DNA of 64,000 nucleotides from Liolophura sinensis (lineage: Eukaryota > Mollusca > Polyplacophora > Chitonida > Chitonidae). The stretch covers positions 33,883,979 to 33,947,978 of the forward strand of contig NC_088302.1 in the NCBI RefSeq assembly GCF_032854445.1, read 5' to 3'. Both the position numbers and the translations under genes were made by a program. Every line of letters starts with the position of its first letter. Position 1 is the stretch's first letter. Below, piece by piece: positions 34,901 to 49,900 of this stretch. The notes below the pieces were generated by a model. It was not told the origin of the DNA and did not search any database. It was given only the letters and a program-made list of their open reading frames with translations.

Positions 34901-37900
34901 TTGTTTGGTGTGAACGTTAATGAAATTATGTAATAAAATCAAGCAGTTTAGTAGCTCCTTTGGCCCAACTTTTTGGTATAGTCGAACAATCATACAATCT
35001 GTTGGTAAGTGCTCAGTGGTGTGAAAACAAACTTCTGCCCCTCCTCACTGCATGTACTAGCTGCCTTAAGTTCAGTATTAAGTCTTTTTTGGCTGTATTA
35101 TAGACAGGGAACTGTCTCTGCAAATACATGTAGGTCATGGGTGGTAGCTTTTCTATGCAAAAATGACTCAAAATCACCCATTCAACCCTCCATTCTACAC
35201 TTAGGCCAGGCCCCTCTATCAAGAAGTGATCTTAGACTTATGTGAAAGTTTCATATCACTTTAAAATTGTTGTCTCTCATGTTATAAAGTCAAAATTTTG
35301 CTTGACAAAGTAAAATTCTGGGTACTTTATTCTTCAACAAATTTCAGCCAAAATATTGGAAAGGAACATACCAAGTTTAGTGATTGAAATGTTGACAGAA
35401 GGCTAAGATTCTGGGCTTTTTCAGTTTGTGTATAATGATCCTCTCAAAATATACATGAATAAACATCTTGTAAACATGTGAAAAGGTTGATGAATTGCAG
35501 TACATGTGCCCTAATTCCTCAACAGTTTCGCATATGAAAGAACAATTTTAAGTGCAATTTATGCACATTTTTAGGTTGGTTTTGGAAACAGAACTACATT
35601 GGTTGCATTGGCCAGTTTCAGAGCTTCACAAAAAGTGTAATTTTATCAGTCTACATAGACTAATGCCTTCAGAATATGCTTGAATTAACACCTTACGAAC
35701 ATATGAAAAGTTTGTTTATAAGAACAGTCAGTTGTTGAGTTGTTAATCCCTTTAGAAATTTAAACTAACAACATTAACACAACTGTTTTTCCATTTATAC
35801 CTTATAAAACACATAAAGTCATCCATATTGCTTCCCAGGTCTGCAAGCGATACATGTTCAACAACAGCAGATGCTCACAACCTCCCCATATCTATGCTCT
35901 GGCAGAGCTGGCCTATCAGTCAATGCTCGGGAAGCGGGGCTTGCTGCCAGCCAATCAGTGCATTCTCATCAGGTATATTTGCATAGTGAGAGTAAGAATG
36001 AAATGAATGACTTCAAAATGTTTTTAATGACTCTTCATTATTTTCTTCTTTATTTTTTTAAACCATTTAGTTGAGTACTTCATGTATAATTTGCATACCC
36101 GCTTTCAAGCTGTACTATCCAATGTGTTGTGGAAGCGAACAAAACTTTCAAGATGTGCCATTTATAAATTAATGCAGAGGATGAAGAAATGTATTAATAT
36201 GTTCTTTTGTTGATTTTAAGGAATTTCAGAAAATCGTTGAATTGTAGATTGATGCATTAATTTTAATTTTTGTTGAAGTGGAGAAAGTGGAGCTGGAAAA
36301 ACAGAAAGTACCAAACTTCTTCTGCGCCAGTTGATGGAGCTGTGTAATGGGAACACGCAGTTGGAACAACAAATTCTACAGGTGTGTCTTTGCATTGTTT
36401 ACATTTCGAAACGCCAGATGCAGGTGGTTAAAATTTGACAGTTTGTAAGGGATACAACAAATTTAGTGCAGCAAAACAGGGAATGGTTAGAAATATCTTT
36501 GTTGTTTCTGTACATCTGATTTACATGTTAATACCTGCTGAGAGATATAACGTAATTAATATATGTTTTGTTTATTTGATTGTTTTTTTCAGTAAAATAT
36601 TCAAGAAGTTTTCACTTCGAACTACGGAATCCATTTTTAAGAGTAGTAGAAATAGTGGTGCCCAAAATAAACCAGTGACCTTTGGCAAATTACTAGTAAC
36701 GTTTCCATTGTGTGACACTTGTATGTAGTCACATTTTTTGAGTGAAAGGCAAGTGGTTTTCTTATGAACTTCATGCATGACCACACGAAAGAGCACTGTC
36801 GACCACTTATAGTCATTAATGCCCCCAAGAACAGTGGAAGCCGGGAACTGTGAAAGTTTAAGACTGAGGATGGGATTGCATGATCTTAAGTGACATAGAG
36901 ATCATAAGGCAAGCACCCTAACCCTAGGGCAGTGCCACAGCCCACTCACATTTTGAAATCAGAAAGCTTAATAGGACATGAGTAATATGTATTACTCATG
37001 TAGCATGTATTAATGCAACATTGTTGTTTGTGAAATTTCAGGTTAATCCATTGTTAGAGGCTTTTGGAAACGCGCAGACTCTGATGAATGATAACTCAAG
37101 TCGATTTGGGAAATATATCCAGCTAACATTCCACAAAGGACAAGGTATGGTCAACATGTCTGTCTTATTGAGATATTCTGAAAGAAACTTTAAGAGACAA
37201 TTCTGCTGAATTTATCTTTCATTTTGAGTAATTAAACTTTCGGATCAAGTTTATTTATTTAATTTATGTATTTTTTTTATTTCATCAAGACTCAGTGCCA
37301 TAATCATGAATTTTTCACTTTTATGATGATAATCAGTTTTATGGGTAGTGGAAACTGGTGTGCCTGGAGTAAACCACAGGCCTTTGGCAAGTTACTGACG
37401 GACTTTCAGCATGTGACTTGCATATATTTATGCGTATACACTATACTGGTAAAAGAGGAGTTCCTCTCCGGCTGTACCTGGGAAGGTCTGCAGCAACCTG
37501 CGAATGGCCGGTTGCCCGGATGCCCGGTTTCCTCCCACCATAATGCTAACCGCCGTCATATCAGTTAAATGTTCTTGGGTACGGTGTGAAACACCAATCA
37601 AATAAATAAATAAATAAATGAAAGAGAAGTGGCCTTGACAGTGAATATTTGACACACAGGCAATGTAGATGGCTTATTGTCACCCTCAGCCCCACCAAGA
37701 GGGAGAGGGAAGGAAGCCATTTATGTAATGTCATCTTTGCAAGCCCAAAAGTGTATTTGTTACATACAGATAGAAGCATTAGAATAAATTTGTGGCATGA
37801 TAAGATAATATCAGGTCATTATACAGAGTTTTTCAAAAAGTTTTTCACAATTTACTTTGTCACATAAGAAGATACAGTTGTGTGCACAAAATTAATGTGG

Positions 37901-40900
37901 GAAATGTTAGGGTTTGCTGGCTACATGGACGTCAAAAGAATACAAGTAGCTTGTCGGACATGTTTGCCGTTTGAGGCAAAGGAAACACTGAAAAGAAACA
38001 CTTTTCAGGAATGTCAGTTTCTTTTTTTTTAGAATTTTTCAAGCAAATAAGGTGCAGTTGACATGTTTGAAACAGAGGAATACATGGTGACATTTTCTGA
38101 TGATATTGTCACCAGTGATGTCACAGGATTTTTTTGTTACGCTCTGAACACACAGAGACCGCTAGACTTTTTACATACAAAATTCATATAGAGCTGGGTA
38201 GTTGCCTAATATCCCTTGAAGCAAACTATTTCAAAGCAGAGTAGAAACATGGATTGGGTTCCAACAAACCACCCTAGAATCTGATGTTTCAAGGTGTTTA
38301 ACTAAATTGCACAGGAAAAAATTTTAAAGGAAAAGACCTCAAAAAATCAAAGTAGGTATCACTAAATAGACCAGTTGAAACTATGCATAAATATACTTCC
38401 ATTTATTTTTTTAGATTTTTGTGAAGAGAGAGAAAGGTATTCAAACATTTGAATTCTAAGGTGGGCTTTATGGACCATACTATCAGAGTTTAGGAACTCT
38501 GATAGTTTAGGTTTTTTCCAACTTTAATCATGACACTGAATGTTGGAATAGCTCTTTTCACCCATGAGTATAATATTACTGAAATAATGCTCCGAAGAAT
38601 TCCTTCCCTCTGGTGAACATTAGGACAAAAAAGGTTCAGAGTTCGTTAATACCAAGATGACTCATAAAGCCCATCAAAGTATTCAAATAGTTGAATGCCC
38701 TTCAACGTTCTTCAAAAAATCTGAAAAAATAAATGAAAGTATTTTCATGCATAGTTTTCAGTTGCTTGTATGATGAACCTTACTTCATATTTTACCTTTC
38801 CTTTTATTTAACAGACAATGAATGTGTTTTCTAAAATTTGAGACTGCGAACATCTGGGCATTTGACATTTTTCTCGTGCCAACACGCTTTTCTTATGCAG
38901 ACACGGCAGTGAGAATATTGTTTAAAGAACATGGGGGTTAATACAAAACTCTGCTTCAAGGCCTTGTAAATCCAAAACCAGATTTTGTTGCTGTTCCCCA
39001 TTTACATATGCTGTGCAGTTTGTCCTGTTGTCAAACATAATGTAATTTCTAGGTGTTATTGACTGTAGTTCGCAGAATATCGTCCAGTGTTGTTTGTATA
39101 CCGTACCATATCATGTTTTCACCTTGTCGTCCGCTTGCCGCTGCCTCATGTGACTGAAGTGGCCGAATATGCGCGGTCTCGAACATGATCTTGGCTATAT
39201 ATATATTCATAGATGTACTTTACATTAGAGTTTTCTTTACCTTAATTTTTGCTGCCTACAATATCTTCTCCAGGTCCTATATTTTGTGGAGAAAAAAAAG
39301 TAAATGAAGAATTGTGTTTTTTTTTTGTACAATTGCCCTTTTAGTGCTTGGAGCCAAAATCTCAGAATATCTGTTGGAGAAATCGCGTCTAGTCCAGCAG
39401 GATGCAGGGGAAGAAAATTTCCATGTGTTTTACTACATGTTTGCTGGGAAAACTGCTGATAGCTTGGCTGAATTATCCATGTCTCCACGTAAACGCTACA
39501 GGTAAAATCTTTGTCGTGTAATGTGAAAGGGTTTTAGTTAAACAGTTGACATTCTGTTTGTGAGTAAAACTGATAGTAGTACACGTACTACATTTTGAGT
39601 GAAATAGTTGGTTTGTTGAAGGTAATGAAATCTAGGTGTTGCTATTCAAGGATTGTTTGTTCCCCTATATTTCCCTCTACAGGTACATGTTCACTGATGT
39701 GCATGCAGGTATAACATCAGCATTGACGCTTTTCATTTCAAAAGAGTGTTGAAATGTGTAACATTGTACAGAATCATATATTACAGTTATTTGGCAAACG
39801 GAATCTCATCTGAAAATGTAACAGTTGTTCATGTTACAAGTATGTGACCAAAGGAATCTATCCTGAAAAATGTACTGTTTTAAAATGTAATACAGTACTT
39901 GGTATACACCTGAAAATTTGCTATTTCTTTGTTTTACAGTTATATGGCCAGTTGACTCTCAGTGTTGAAAATGTACTATTTTTTCATATTATAGTTATGT
40001 GGTCAGAGGAATCTGACTTGAAAAGGTACTAATTGTTTTTATTACAGGTATTTGGTTAAAGGAATCGCACCTGAAAATGTAACAAAATCCAAGCTGAAAT
40101 ATGATGAGTTGATAAATGCTCTTGAGCTTGTTGGTTTCACAGACAGGGTAAGTACAAGATATGGAAAATATTGATTAAATAGATAAGTTGTTGAAATAAA
40201 CAGATATCAATATATAGATGATTGAACTAGAATTGAACTAAGTTGCTCATTTTCTTGATTCTGGGAGTTCTAGAGATTTTAGAAAGGTGCTTTCAAAGGT
40301 ATTTGGGGTGTTAGGATGATATCATAGTGGAAAAATGTAAATTTTAGCACCAGAAGTAATATCTCATGACATTTAGTAGCCTCCAAAAATGCTCTTTTAT
40401 GGTCGAATTTAATTAGGTCATTTAAAACTACATTTCACATTATCAAGAAGCCATATACATGTACATGCACCTTATCGAATGTTTCTTGAATAAGTTTTAG
40501 TAAACAGTTCCTGGTGTAATAATGTATTTCACCTAAAGTTTAGCACTTTTCAGTGACAAATTTATTCTGGTTGAGTTTTTGTGAAGTTTGACTAATTTCT
40601 TATTAGAAAAACCTATGTTCATTTGGCATAAAAAGTATCTTTTTAAAGTCTTTAGATGAACTGGAGTAGTTTTGACTTTTCAATCAGGTTGTGTTAAAGT
40701 TAAAGTAGATTTTTTCAGAATTCATTTTTTATTATTCCTTATTAAATATTTTTGTTCTTCTAATGAGTCTTATAAACTGTTGTTAGTGCTGGATTTAATT
40801 ACCTTCTGTGTACTATTCTTATTTGGTATGATGTACTTCAAGTACTCTATAGATAAAAATAAGTTTAAAGGGTTACTGGGCATATAGTGGATCATGATTG

Positions 40901-43900
40901 TGGTGAACGATGTTGTTTTTGATTTAACAGGAACAGTCTGACATGTTCACCATACTGGCTGGCATTCTACATTTAGGAGAGGTGGTTTTCTCACCTGACG
41001 AATCAGAAGCAGCGACAATAAGAGAGCAAGGCGGTGCTCAAGCAATTGCTGTAGCTTGTGTAAGTCCTTTTCATTGGTTAAGTTGATATAATACATGTAC
41101 TTGTAACAAACACATTTGTAATAAAGTCGCGGAATGTGATAAATGTTTTGCATTAACATTTACTTCAGATACCATCATAAATCACCTTGCACCGTCAAAT
41201 TAATTGTGTTGAGAAAATGTATGATATGTTAGACTCTTTCCTGTATTTTTTTCCAAATTCCATAGTTTGTTACAAAATATAATGCTGTGATTGACATGAA
41301 TTGGCAATGGTTCGCATTTCCTTGGTTAGGCCAAAATATTTTTAAGCGATGCACCAGGTCATGGTTTTATTTTTGAATGACATGCTTGACTATACATAGT
41401 AAATAGCGTTTAATGGTGCGTGCAGTCCAAGCTGTAAAATCCCCTGGAGCCATTTTGTGGCAGGCCATCAGCCTGCCAGTAGTTTGCCCGTAGTGGGCTT
41501 GTGAACTGGATGTGAACCAATGAGCAGATAGGGTTGTAGCTGTGAATCCAGCTCGGGCTGTTTAGTTATTTCTTAAATAAAGGCTGGTGGAAATGAATTC
41601 TGTACAAGTGTATGAGCGAGGCATTACCTAAAAATCATTTAAAGAAATCATTTGGATTTATAAGTACTTGATAAGTGACTTAAATAAACAAGAATTAAAT
41701 GTGTTTGATTCTTCTTTTGCTCTCTTTCATTTTTGTTTTCATATTTGCACATGCAAAATCTTTTATCACGTTCTGTTGGTTTTCTGTAGAACTGTTTTTT
41801 TGTTGTACAAATGTACATTGTGATTAAGAAAAGTTTGCTCATGTCATTTTTGTCTTGTAGCATTTGCTAGGAATTGACACAACGGAGGTGAGCAAGTGTT
41901 TAACGTCCAGTTTGACTGTAACAAGGGGAGATCATGTAGAGAGGAAATACACCATACAGCAGGCTGAAGGTAGGTTGATCATTTGATTGATGGATTGATT
42001 GATTGATTGATCGATTGCAGGTTAATGCCATACTTAAGAATTTTTTTTAGTCAGTTTTATGGCTGGAGGAAGTTACGGACAAAATCTCTTCACAAATCTG
42101 ACAGCCTTTTTCCCCTGTTTTTGGTTGAAAGAATATAAGGGACCTTCAGCTAACAAAAAACTGCCAAAAAATGTTCTCACATTTGCCGCTGATCGCTGAT
42201 TTTACCAATAGCCTGTATGAATGGTGAGAGCAGAGGAATCGATGAAACTTGCTGAAGATAGATGTACCCCTCATGTCTGGAGTGATCATAAAGCTCACAC
42301 CATGCCACGTGTATTTTACAGCCATATCAAGATTTATTGCAGCAAAGCTTTTAATTGATAAAATAGACAGGTTCTTCAGATGATTCCAAACAAGAAAAAG
42401 TACAAAGAGGGAACCAAGAACATGCTAAAACATAAAATTTTAAAAGATTTCTTTTGTGTGAAGAATTGGACTTTTTAAAAGTTGCATTTATTTTGAAGGA
42501 CACATTAAAACATACACATATAGGCCACACTATATATGAACCTTACGTGACTCCAAATTTATTTGTGTTCTGCAAGTGAGTTGACACTAAAAAGTCCAAA
42601 AATGGAATAATAATAAAATTAAAAATCCAGCTTTATATTTTGTCCAATCTGCATGTCTTTTATGAATTTCCTGCTTTTCATGGTTTTCCCATCACATGAA
42701 TATATGTCACGAACAATTGCTGGGACAGTCCCACATTTCCTACAAATTAGACAAGTTTTAATTTTTTTTATTGTTATGCTCTCCTCGGACATGGAAAAAG
42801 ATTCATTCTGACCGTAAAAAAAAAAAAAATTTAAATTGATGTGTCTTGAAATCATTTAATTTAGTAACAAATTGTGTTCTGAGGTAAGAGCAGATAACTT
42901 TACTTTTTTGTTTCTATTTTACTTGGAATAATTGTATGTAAACGACTTACATACAGTATTGGTTTTCATTGTATCTCAAGTAGACATATGAAGTACAATG
43001 TATATCTGCAAATGAATGATGTGCCAGTTAAATTTGTTACTTTAAGTCTTTTCAATGAAGTTCAACAAATAAGTAGAACAACCAGGTCTGACCGTTATTT
43101 TTTTCTTTCAGATGTCCGAGATGCAATGGCGAAGGCATTGTATGGAAGGCTGTTTGGCTGGATTGTTAACAAAGTCAATCAGTTGGTGGGCTCCAAAACC
43201 ATTATTCCTCCCAATGAAAGCCAGCAAATAGGTAATATTTCAAAAATGCATGAAAAAGGGCTAAAATTATTTTATTTCACTGTATGAAGGAGATGCCTGT
43301 TTTTGGCAAGGTGATTTAGAGGCTTTGGTAAATGCGTACTGTATTTCACCTGAAGTTGTCATTTTTAATGGGACACATTTTCTTTGATTCTGATTGATTC
43401 ATCCACCTTTTGGGGCAACTTAAGTGTTTTTGTGAAGTATGATTACTTTCAGACATGTCAGAAAAAAAAAGGTGTTGACATCAAAAGTGTCATTTTGAGG
43501 CATACATACATATGCTTGTGAAATACATTTTTACGTACTTTCACTTTAGGTGAAATGCAGTCCATTTATGAACTATGGCAGCTTTCAGTGTGGTATGTTA
43601 CATGCACATGCAGTTGGCATTAAAAGTTAAGACAGCATCAACATTTACAACACAACACCACAGGATTGTAATTCTCTTAACGTTATTGTTTAAGGTATTA
43701 TAATGGGAGAAATTTGTAAATAGGTATTCTTAGACAAGTTTGCCTGGGTTTTACCCTTAATTTTGTAAAAATCGACCTAAGTGCTGGATGCAAGCAATAC
43801 TTTCGGGCATAGGAGGATCTCACCTTAATATATGTATGTAATATTCAGTCAAATAAACACACATACATTGTAATATTTTTTTATTCAGGGATTTTGGATA

Positions 43901-46900
43901 TATTTGGATTTGAGCATTTTGAACACAACAGTTTTGAGCAGGCATGTATCAACCTGGCAAATGAGCAGCTGCAACTGTTCTTCAATCAGGTGAGTTGTGT
44001 TTTTGTCAGCTTTTGAAAACATAGTGGTTACCATTCATAAATCAAGCATACACATTACCTGGGCCTCTGTGGCCCAATGGGCCAGCATGTTAGCATTGTG
44101 CACTGACCCAGGAGCCTGTCATCAATGTGATGGCTGTGAGTTCAAGTCCAGCTAATGCTGGTTTCCTTTCCGGTCAGGCATGAAAAGGTCTTCAGCAACC
44201 TGCAGATGGTTGTGGGTTCCATACCTTCCATACAATGCCTTGGCTCTGCCCAGTTTCCTTCCTCCATAAAGCTGGCTGCCGTTTTATAAGTGATATTCCC
44301 TATTCCTCAACCTTTTTGCTTACGAAAGAGCAACTTTCAATGCAGTTTATGCACATTTTGGATTGATTTTTGAGACAAACCTTGGTTGACATTGGTTGGA
44401 TTGGCCAATGTCATGGACTCACAAAAATTATAATTTTATCAGTTCAAAGAATAATGCCTTTAGAATATGCTTGAATACACAACTTGCAAATATGTGAAAA
44501 GGTTAAAGAACTCTTGAGTAAGGTGTAACATTCCTGTCAAATAAAGAAATCAATCAAACAGACATACAAGTCCTGTTTTATTTACCTTGAAACGTGTCGG
44601 TGGAGCTTCCACCGTAGAATTTTCGTGTTCACTTCAATGCAAGGTGTAAGAGCTCAGTTTGTGGACACATTGAAGCTTGTTTGTATTGTAAAACAAGGGA
44701 GCGCATGGATGCACATTACCTGTGAATACCAAGTGACATGTCTCACCAATGCAGTCGCTGTGAGTTCAAGCCCAGCTCATGCTGGCTTCCTCTCCGACCG
44801 TATGTGGGAAGGTCTGGCAGCAACCTGCAGATGGTCGTGGGTTTCGCCCGGTTTCCGCCCACCATAATGCTGGCCGCAGTCGTATAAGTTAAATATTCTT
44901 GAGTACGTGTAAAACACCAATCAAAAAATAAAAAACAAAAAAACCAAGTGACATGTTACTATTTTTTCATTTCAGTTTGTTTTTAAACAAGAACAAGAAG
45001 AATACACAAGGGAAGGCATCGATTGGACAGAAGTTAAATTTTCAGATAACCAACATTTATTGGTGAGTTTTGTCCTGATTTATAACATTATGACATTTTG
45101 TCCTGAGCATTTGTAACATTGGTGTCAATATATAGCTGTATGTGAGAAAGATTGTTCCTTACTTCTGCTAGCCAATTGCTGGTGCTTTACCTAAAATATT
45201 TCTTTTTCCTGCACACCTAAAACTGACAGCCATGAGTGAAATGTTCTCAAATACACTGTCAAAGTCCAATCAATCAAATTTATATGCATGTACAAGTATA
45301 AAATTTAATATATATTTGCACTCTAAACTTTATGCATGGTTGTTAATTTCTTACATGTAACTATTAACAACATGCTCCTCTGAAGCACACGTACATAAAC
45401 ATGCAATACTGACTTTTGCAATATTCTCAACATTTCAGGACCTGTTCCTGGATAAACCCATTGGGATCCTGTCTCTGTTGGATGAAGAAAGCTTTTTCCC
45501 CTCAGTAAGCAGTCACCAGAATATCGATATAAATGTCAATGTGCTTATGTACCTCGTGAAATGATGCACCATTACTTACCATACCACTGACCAATTCCAC
45601 CAGGCCATTTCTGACTCAAGATAAAATCCAAAACCTCTTCACTATGTCTAGATTTTGGTACAGGAAGCTGAAATTTAGACACATCTGTCTAAGGTAATAT
45701 TGATGAAGAGGACAAAATTTTAATTTCCAAAGCCGAAAAATAAACTTTACGATCGTATTTCCAGTACTGACTGAAGTCAGAAATGGCTCTGTGCAATCAG
45801 CCCCAGACAATCCTGATTAATCTGGTTTGTACTGGTTTGTACAGTAGGGGGCTTATAAGGTACAATTTTAGGCCTATACTGTAAAATATTCATGAAACGC
45901 TATGATTATATGGAAAATAAAGAAAACTATAACAAATTTTTTTTTTTTAATTTCTTGATTTTTTAATTTCATTTTGGTGTCATATTTTATATCTTAAAAC
46001 GACCTCTGTGTTTTATGCACATTTAGTTTCTTCAGAAATCACATCAACAGTGAACGGTTAAGTGCAAGGAGCTAGGCGCCCAATATTCGAACTAGCTCTC
46101 CCTGCCAGATTTGATTTTATGGCTAAACCCATTGCCTGTTGGTTACTTAATTTCCTGATGGGACAAAATACTGTAGTTTAGAAGAACTTTTACCATCCAA
46201 GAACAGAGCTGAGAATTTTTTTGTGTACTTTTATACATGCACGTTAGAGGCATATCATGAAGTGCATATTAACAAATAAAAACCATTTGTTTCATGTATC
46301 CTTTAAGTATGTACGTACTTACCCTAAATGACCTAAACTTTCGCCCACCAAAGTACATGTTTAGAGGAAAATAAGTGTCACAAAAATATTAGTTTTGGTG
46401 CCGAAACATACCATTTTCCAGTAGAATATTATCTTATGTTCCTTGCAAATCTCAAATCACCTTTCTAAAATCAATAGACCTCTCAGTATCAGGAAAAATG
46501 GGCAAGTTAGTCAAGGAAGAAATTTATGGTCATTTTAGAAATGATAGATTTGTATTTTGTAAGGTAACCATGTACAGGCGTATCATCGTAGTGTTGGTGA
46601 TATCTGTCTTGGTGGCTGTTATCATTATCCTCTTTTTTTGTGGCGGATCACAGATGCTCGCTTTTTATGTTCACAATTGCATATGTATGTTTCAGGGCAC
46701 AGACAGATCTTTTGTGGACAAACTGAATTCCAAGTTCAATCACCTTCCCCATTACAGCAAGTGTAAACACTCTGGTATACGTTTCACCATCTCCCATTAT
46801 GCAGGACAGGTAAGCGCTGATCCACTCTGTACAGGTTTTTGTCCTTTGTCACCAAAGTGTTGTCCTTTGTCACAAAAGTGTTGTCCTTTGTCACAAAAGT

Positions 46901-49900
46901 GGAAGATCAAGACACAGAATTACTACTGTCCTCCTGCTGTCTGTCCATCTGGACGCAATACCTGAAAAGCCATTTTTTCTCGAATACACTGTCAAAGTCC
47001 AATCAATCAAATTTATGTACAAGTATGTACAAGTATAAAATTTAATATATATTTGCACTCTAAACTTTATGTATGGTTTTTAATTTCTGACATGTAACTA
47101 TTAAAAACATGTTCCCCTGAAGCACACGTACATAAACATGCAATACTGACTTCTGCAAAGTTCTGAAAATTTCGGGACCTGTTCCTGGATAAACCCATTG
47201 GGATCTTGTCTCTGTTGGGGCCTTGTCATTGTGAAGATGATGGTTCACATTGCATTTCACTGTGTTCCAGGATCCAAGATGGCTTCCATTGGCCATCTTA
47301 ACTCTCATTCATTTGTCCATGACTTACTGTGAATGCGATGTTATTGAAATCAAAAGATTGTATTGGAACTGGCCTAAGTGAAAGCCTATATAAAGAAATA
47401 AAAAACTGTGGCGATCATGGCATGTTAGTAACCGGTTGCTACATTGTGTCTTGTGTGATTGTTGAAACATGTATGGATGCCCTGTGATCGACTGATAAAT
47501 TAATAACTATTTTGTTGCAGGTCTCTTACAGTGGTAGCAACTGGCTAGAGAAAAACAGGGACACTTTCCCCAGTGGTATCATTAATGCTCTTATGCAGAG
47601 TAAAAATAAGCTGATTGAGCGCATTTTTAAAGGTAAATTAATTTTAACATACATGTATTATGTGTACAATTAGAAAACTATAAGTGAGTTTAACTTTATA
47701 ACTTGCTGTATTCACCATTCTTGGTCAAATTTACGTCAAACAGATCTATGTTAAATAATTTTTGAAAAGGTCTCTTTTTTATTTATATATTTATTTACTG
47801 TTGATTCACGCCTTATTCAAGAATATTTCACTTATACATGGGAGAAAACCGGGCATAACCCGAAGGAAACCCATGACTGTCTGCAGGTTGCTGACAGATC
47901 CATTGTACATGCACGGATCTGCATGTACGTGTACATATGTACTACCGTAGAGGACGCCAGCCTGAACTAGACTTGAACTTACAACGACTGCATTGGTCAA
48001 AGGTTCTTGAGTGACTGTGTTTAGCTAGTGTGCTAACCATGTAGCCACTGAGACTTTTTGAAACAATGTTGAAATGTTGTTCCACAAAACAGTCATAGGC
48101 TGATTGTAAGTTGAGTGTAACTACATGGACATGTGCCAAGGCAACACATGTTCAAGGCAACATATGTTCAAGGCAACACATGTTCAAGGCAACACATGTT
48201 CAAGGCAACACATGTTCAAGGCAAGACATGTTGTAGTATTGTAGTATAGGATCAGTTTAGCCCACTGTTGCCTTGTGGAACAGAGCACAGATCTGGTTCT
48301 ATGAAGTTTGACCTAGACAGAATGTGCAGCTTAAATTCAGACAGATTGTAGTTTATAGTCTGAAATAGACTAGTCCTGGTTGGCCCTTGCTGATTAAGTT
48401 GACTATCAAAGCTCAGTTGAGTTAAACTTAGATGACTTAAACTTATTTGACTATAAAAAGTTCTCTTTGCTGGATCAGGGTCTGATCAGCTTCTAACCAA
48501 TAAATGATCGCAAATTTGTACCAAGTTCTGCATTGCTTATCTGTGGCTTTAAATTTAATCGAGTGTTAACAGTGATAAATAATTGGATTATTGGACATTT
48601 GTCAGGTGCTTGTACCTGGTAGAATGGGATACCTTAGACCTAACCATCCTTCTATTTTAGAGAATTTCTTTAATACAGTATTAAACACCAATTAAATAAA
48701 TATATACTATATTTTCTCCATGGTTTCGGTCATTCGTAAATTACTCATTTTGCTGGATTCTCAGTTCTATTGACTTTAGAAAGGTGCTTTTAGTTGTTTT
48801 CGGAAGGTATGATGATATCCTGCAGGAAAAATGTGAGTTTCAACTCTGCTGAGAGTATTTTCACAACTTTTATTTGCCCCAAGAAATGCACATTTTTAAG
48901 CAATTTTTATTGAAAATAAATGAATAAAGCAGAGCTGAATGTAGTTTTGCAGCTTCCAAGCAGTCTTCACACACTGCCTTTTGATTCTGCTTCAGTACTG
49001 ATCTGTTTCAGCACTTCATGATGTGCTTAGTTATAGTAGCATCGTAACAGCACTAGTATAGTGTATATATTTAGTGTGCGGTTTACTTGACTGCTGTGGA
49101 GTGAAATTCATTCCACTTCTCCTGCTTATTCAGTGTTTTACCAGCGTTACAGACATAAGGTAGAATTGCAACAACATACCACTCGTGGCAGGGTGACCTT
49201 CCTTGGCTTTGAACCAGCAACCTTTGGGTTTTGAATCCAGGCTTATACCACTAAAGAGAAATTCCCCCCAGCCTGTACATGTAGATAGCGTTTATGTTAC
49301 GCCCTGTTACATAACCATGTTAGTTTAGAGCTCAGAGGGTCAATGCAGCAGTGATATACTTAAATAACAGCCTTTATTTAAACAGGTTCTGTCAGTAGAC
49401 AGTGGACATTCTTCCTAGTAACCAGTGATGTTCATATGTGTGTTTATGTGAGCATATTCATGCCTACTATGTATCGTATAAATGTAATATTTTTTTTCCT
49501 GGAATTTATAAAACTTTATGCAACGATGCTTATTCAGTTTGGGAGATGCTTATTTGCCAGACCTCGTGCTTATTTGATGGACAGATGCTTGCTTGGTATG
49601 GGAGATGCTCTTTCTGTTTGGGAGATGGTTATGTGTCAGACGTCGTGCTTATTGGATGAACAGATGGTTGCTTGGTATGGGAGATGCTTTTTCTGTTTGG
49701 GAGATGCTTATTTGTCAGACCTCGTGCTTATTTGATGGACAGATGGTTACTTGGTATGGGAGATGCTTTCTCTGTTTGGGGTATGCTTATTTGTCAGAGC
49801 TCGTGCTTATTTGACGAGCAGATGCTTGCTTGGCATGGGAGATACTTTTTCTGTTTGGGAGATGGTTATTTGTCAGACCTCGTGCTTATTTGATGAACAG

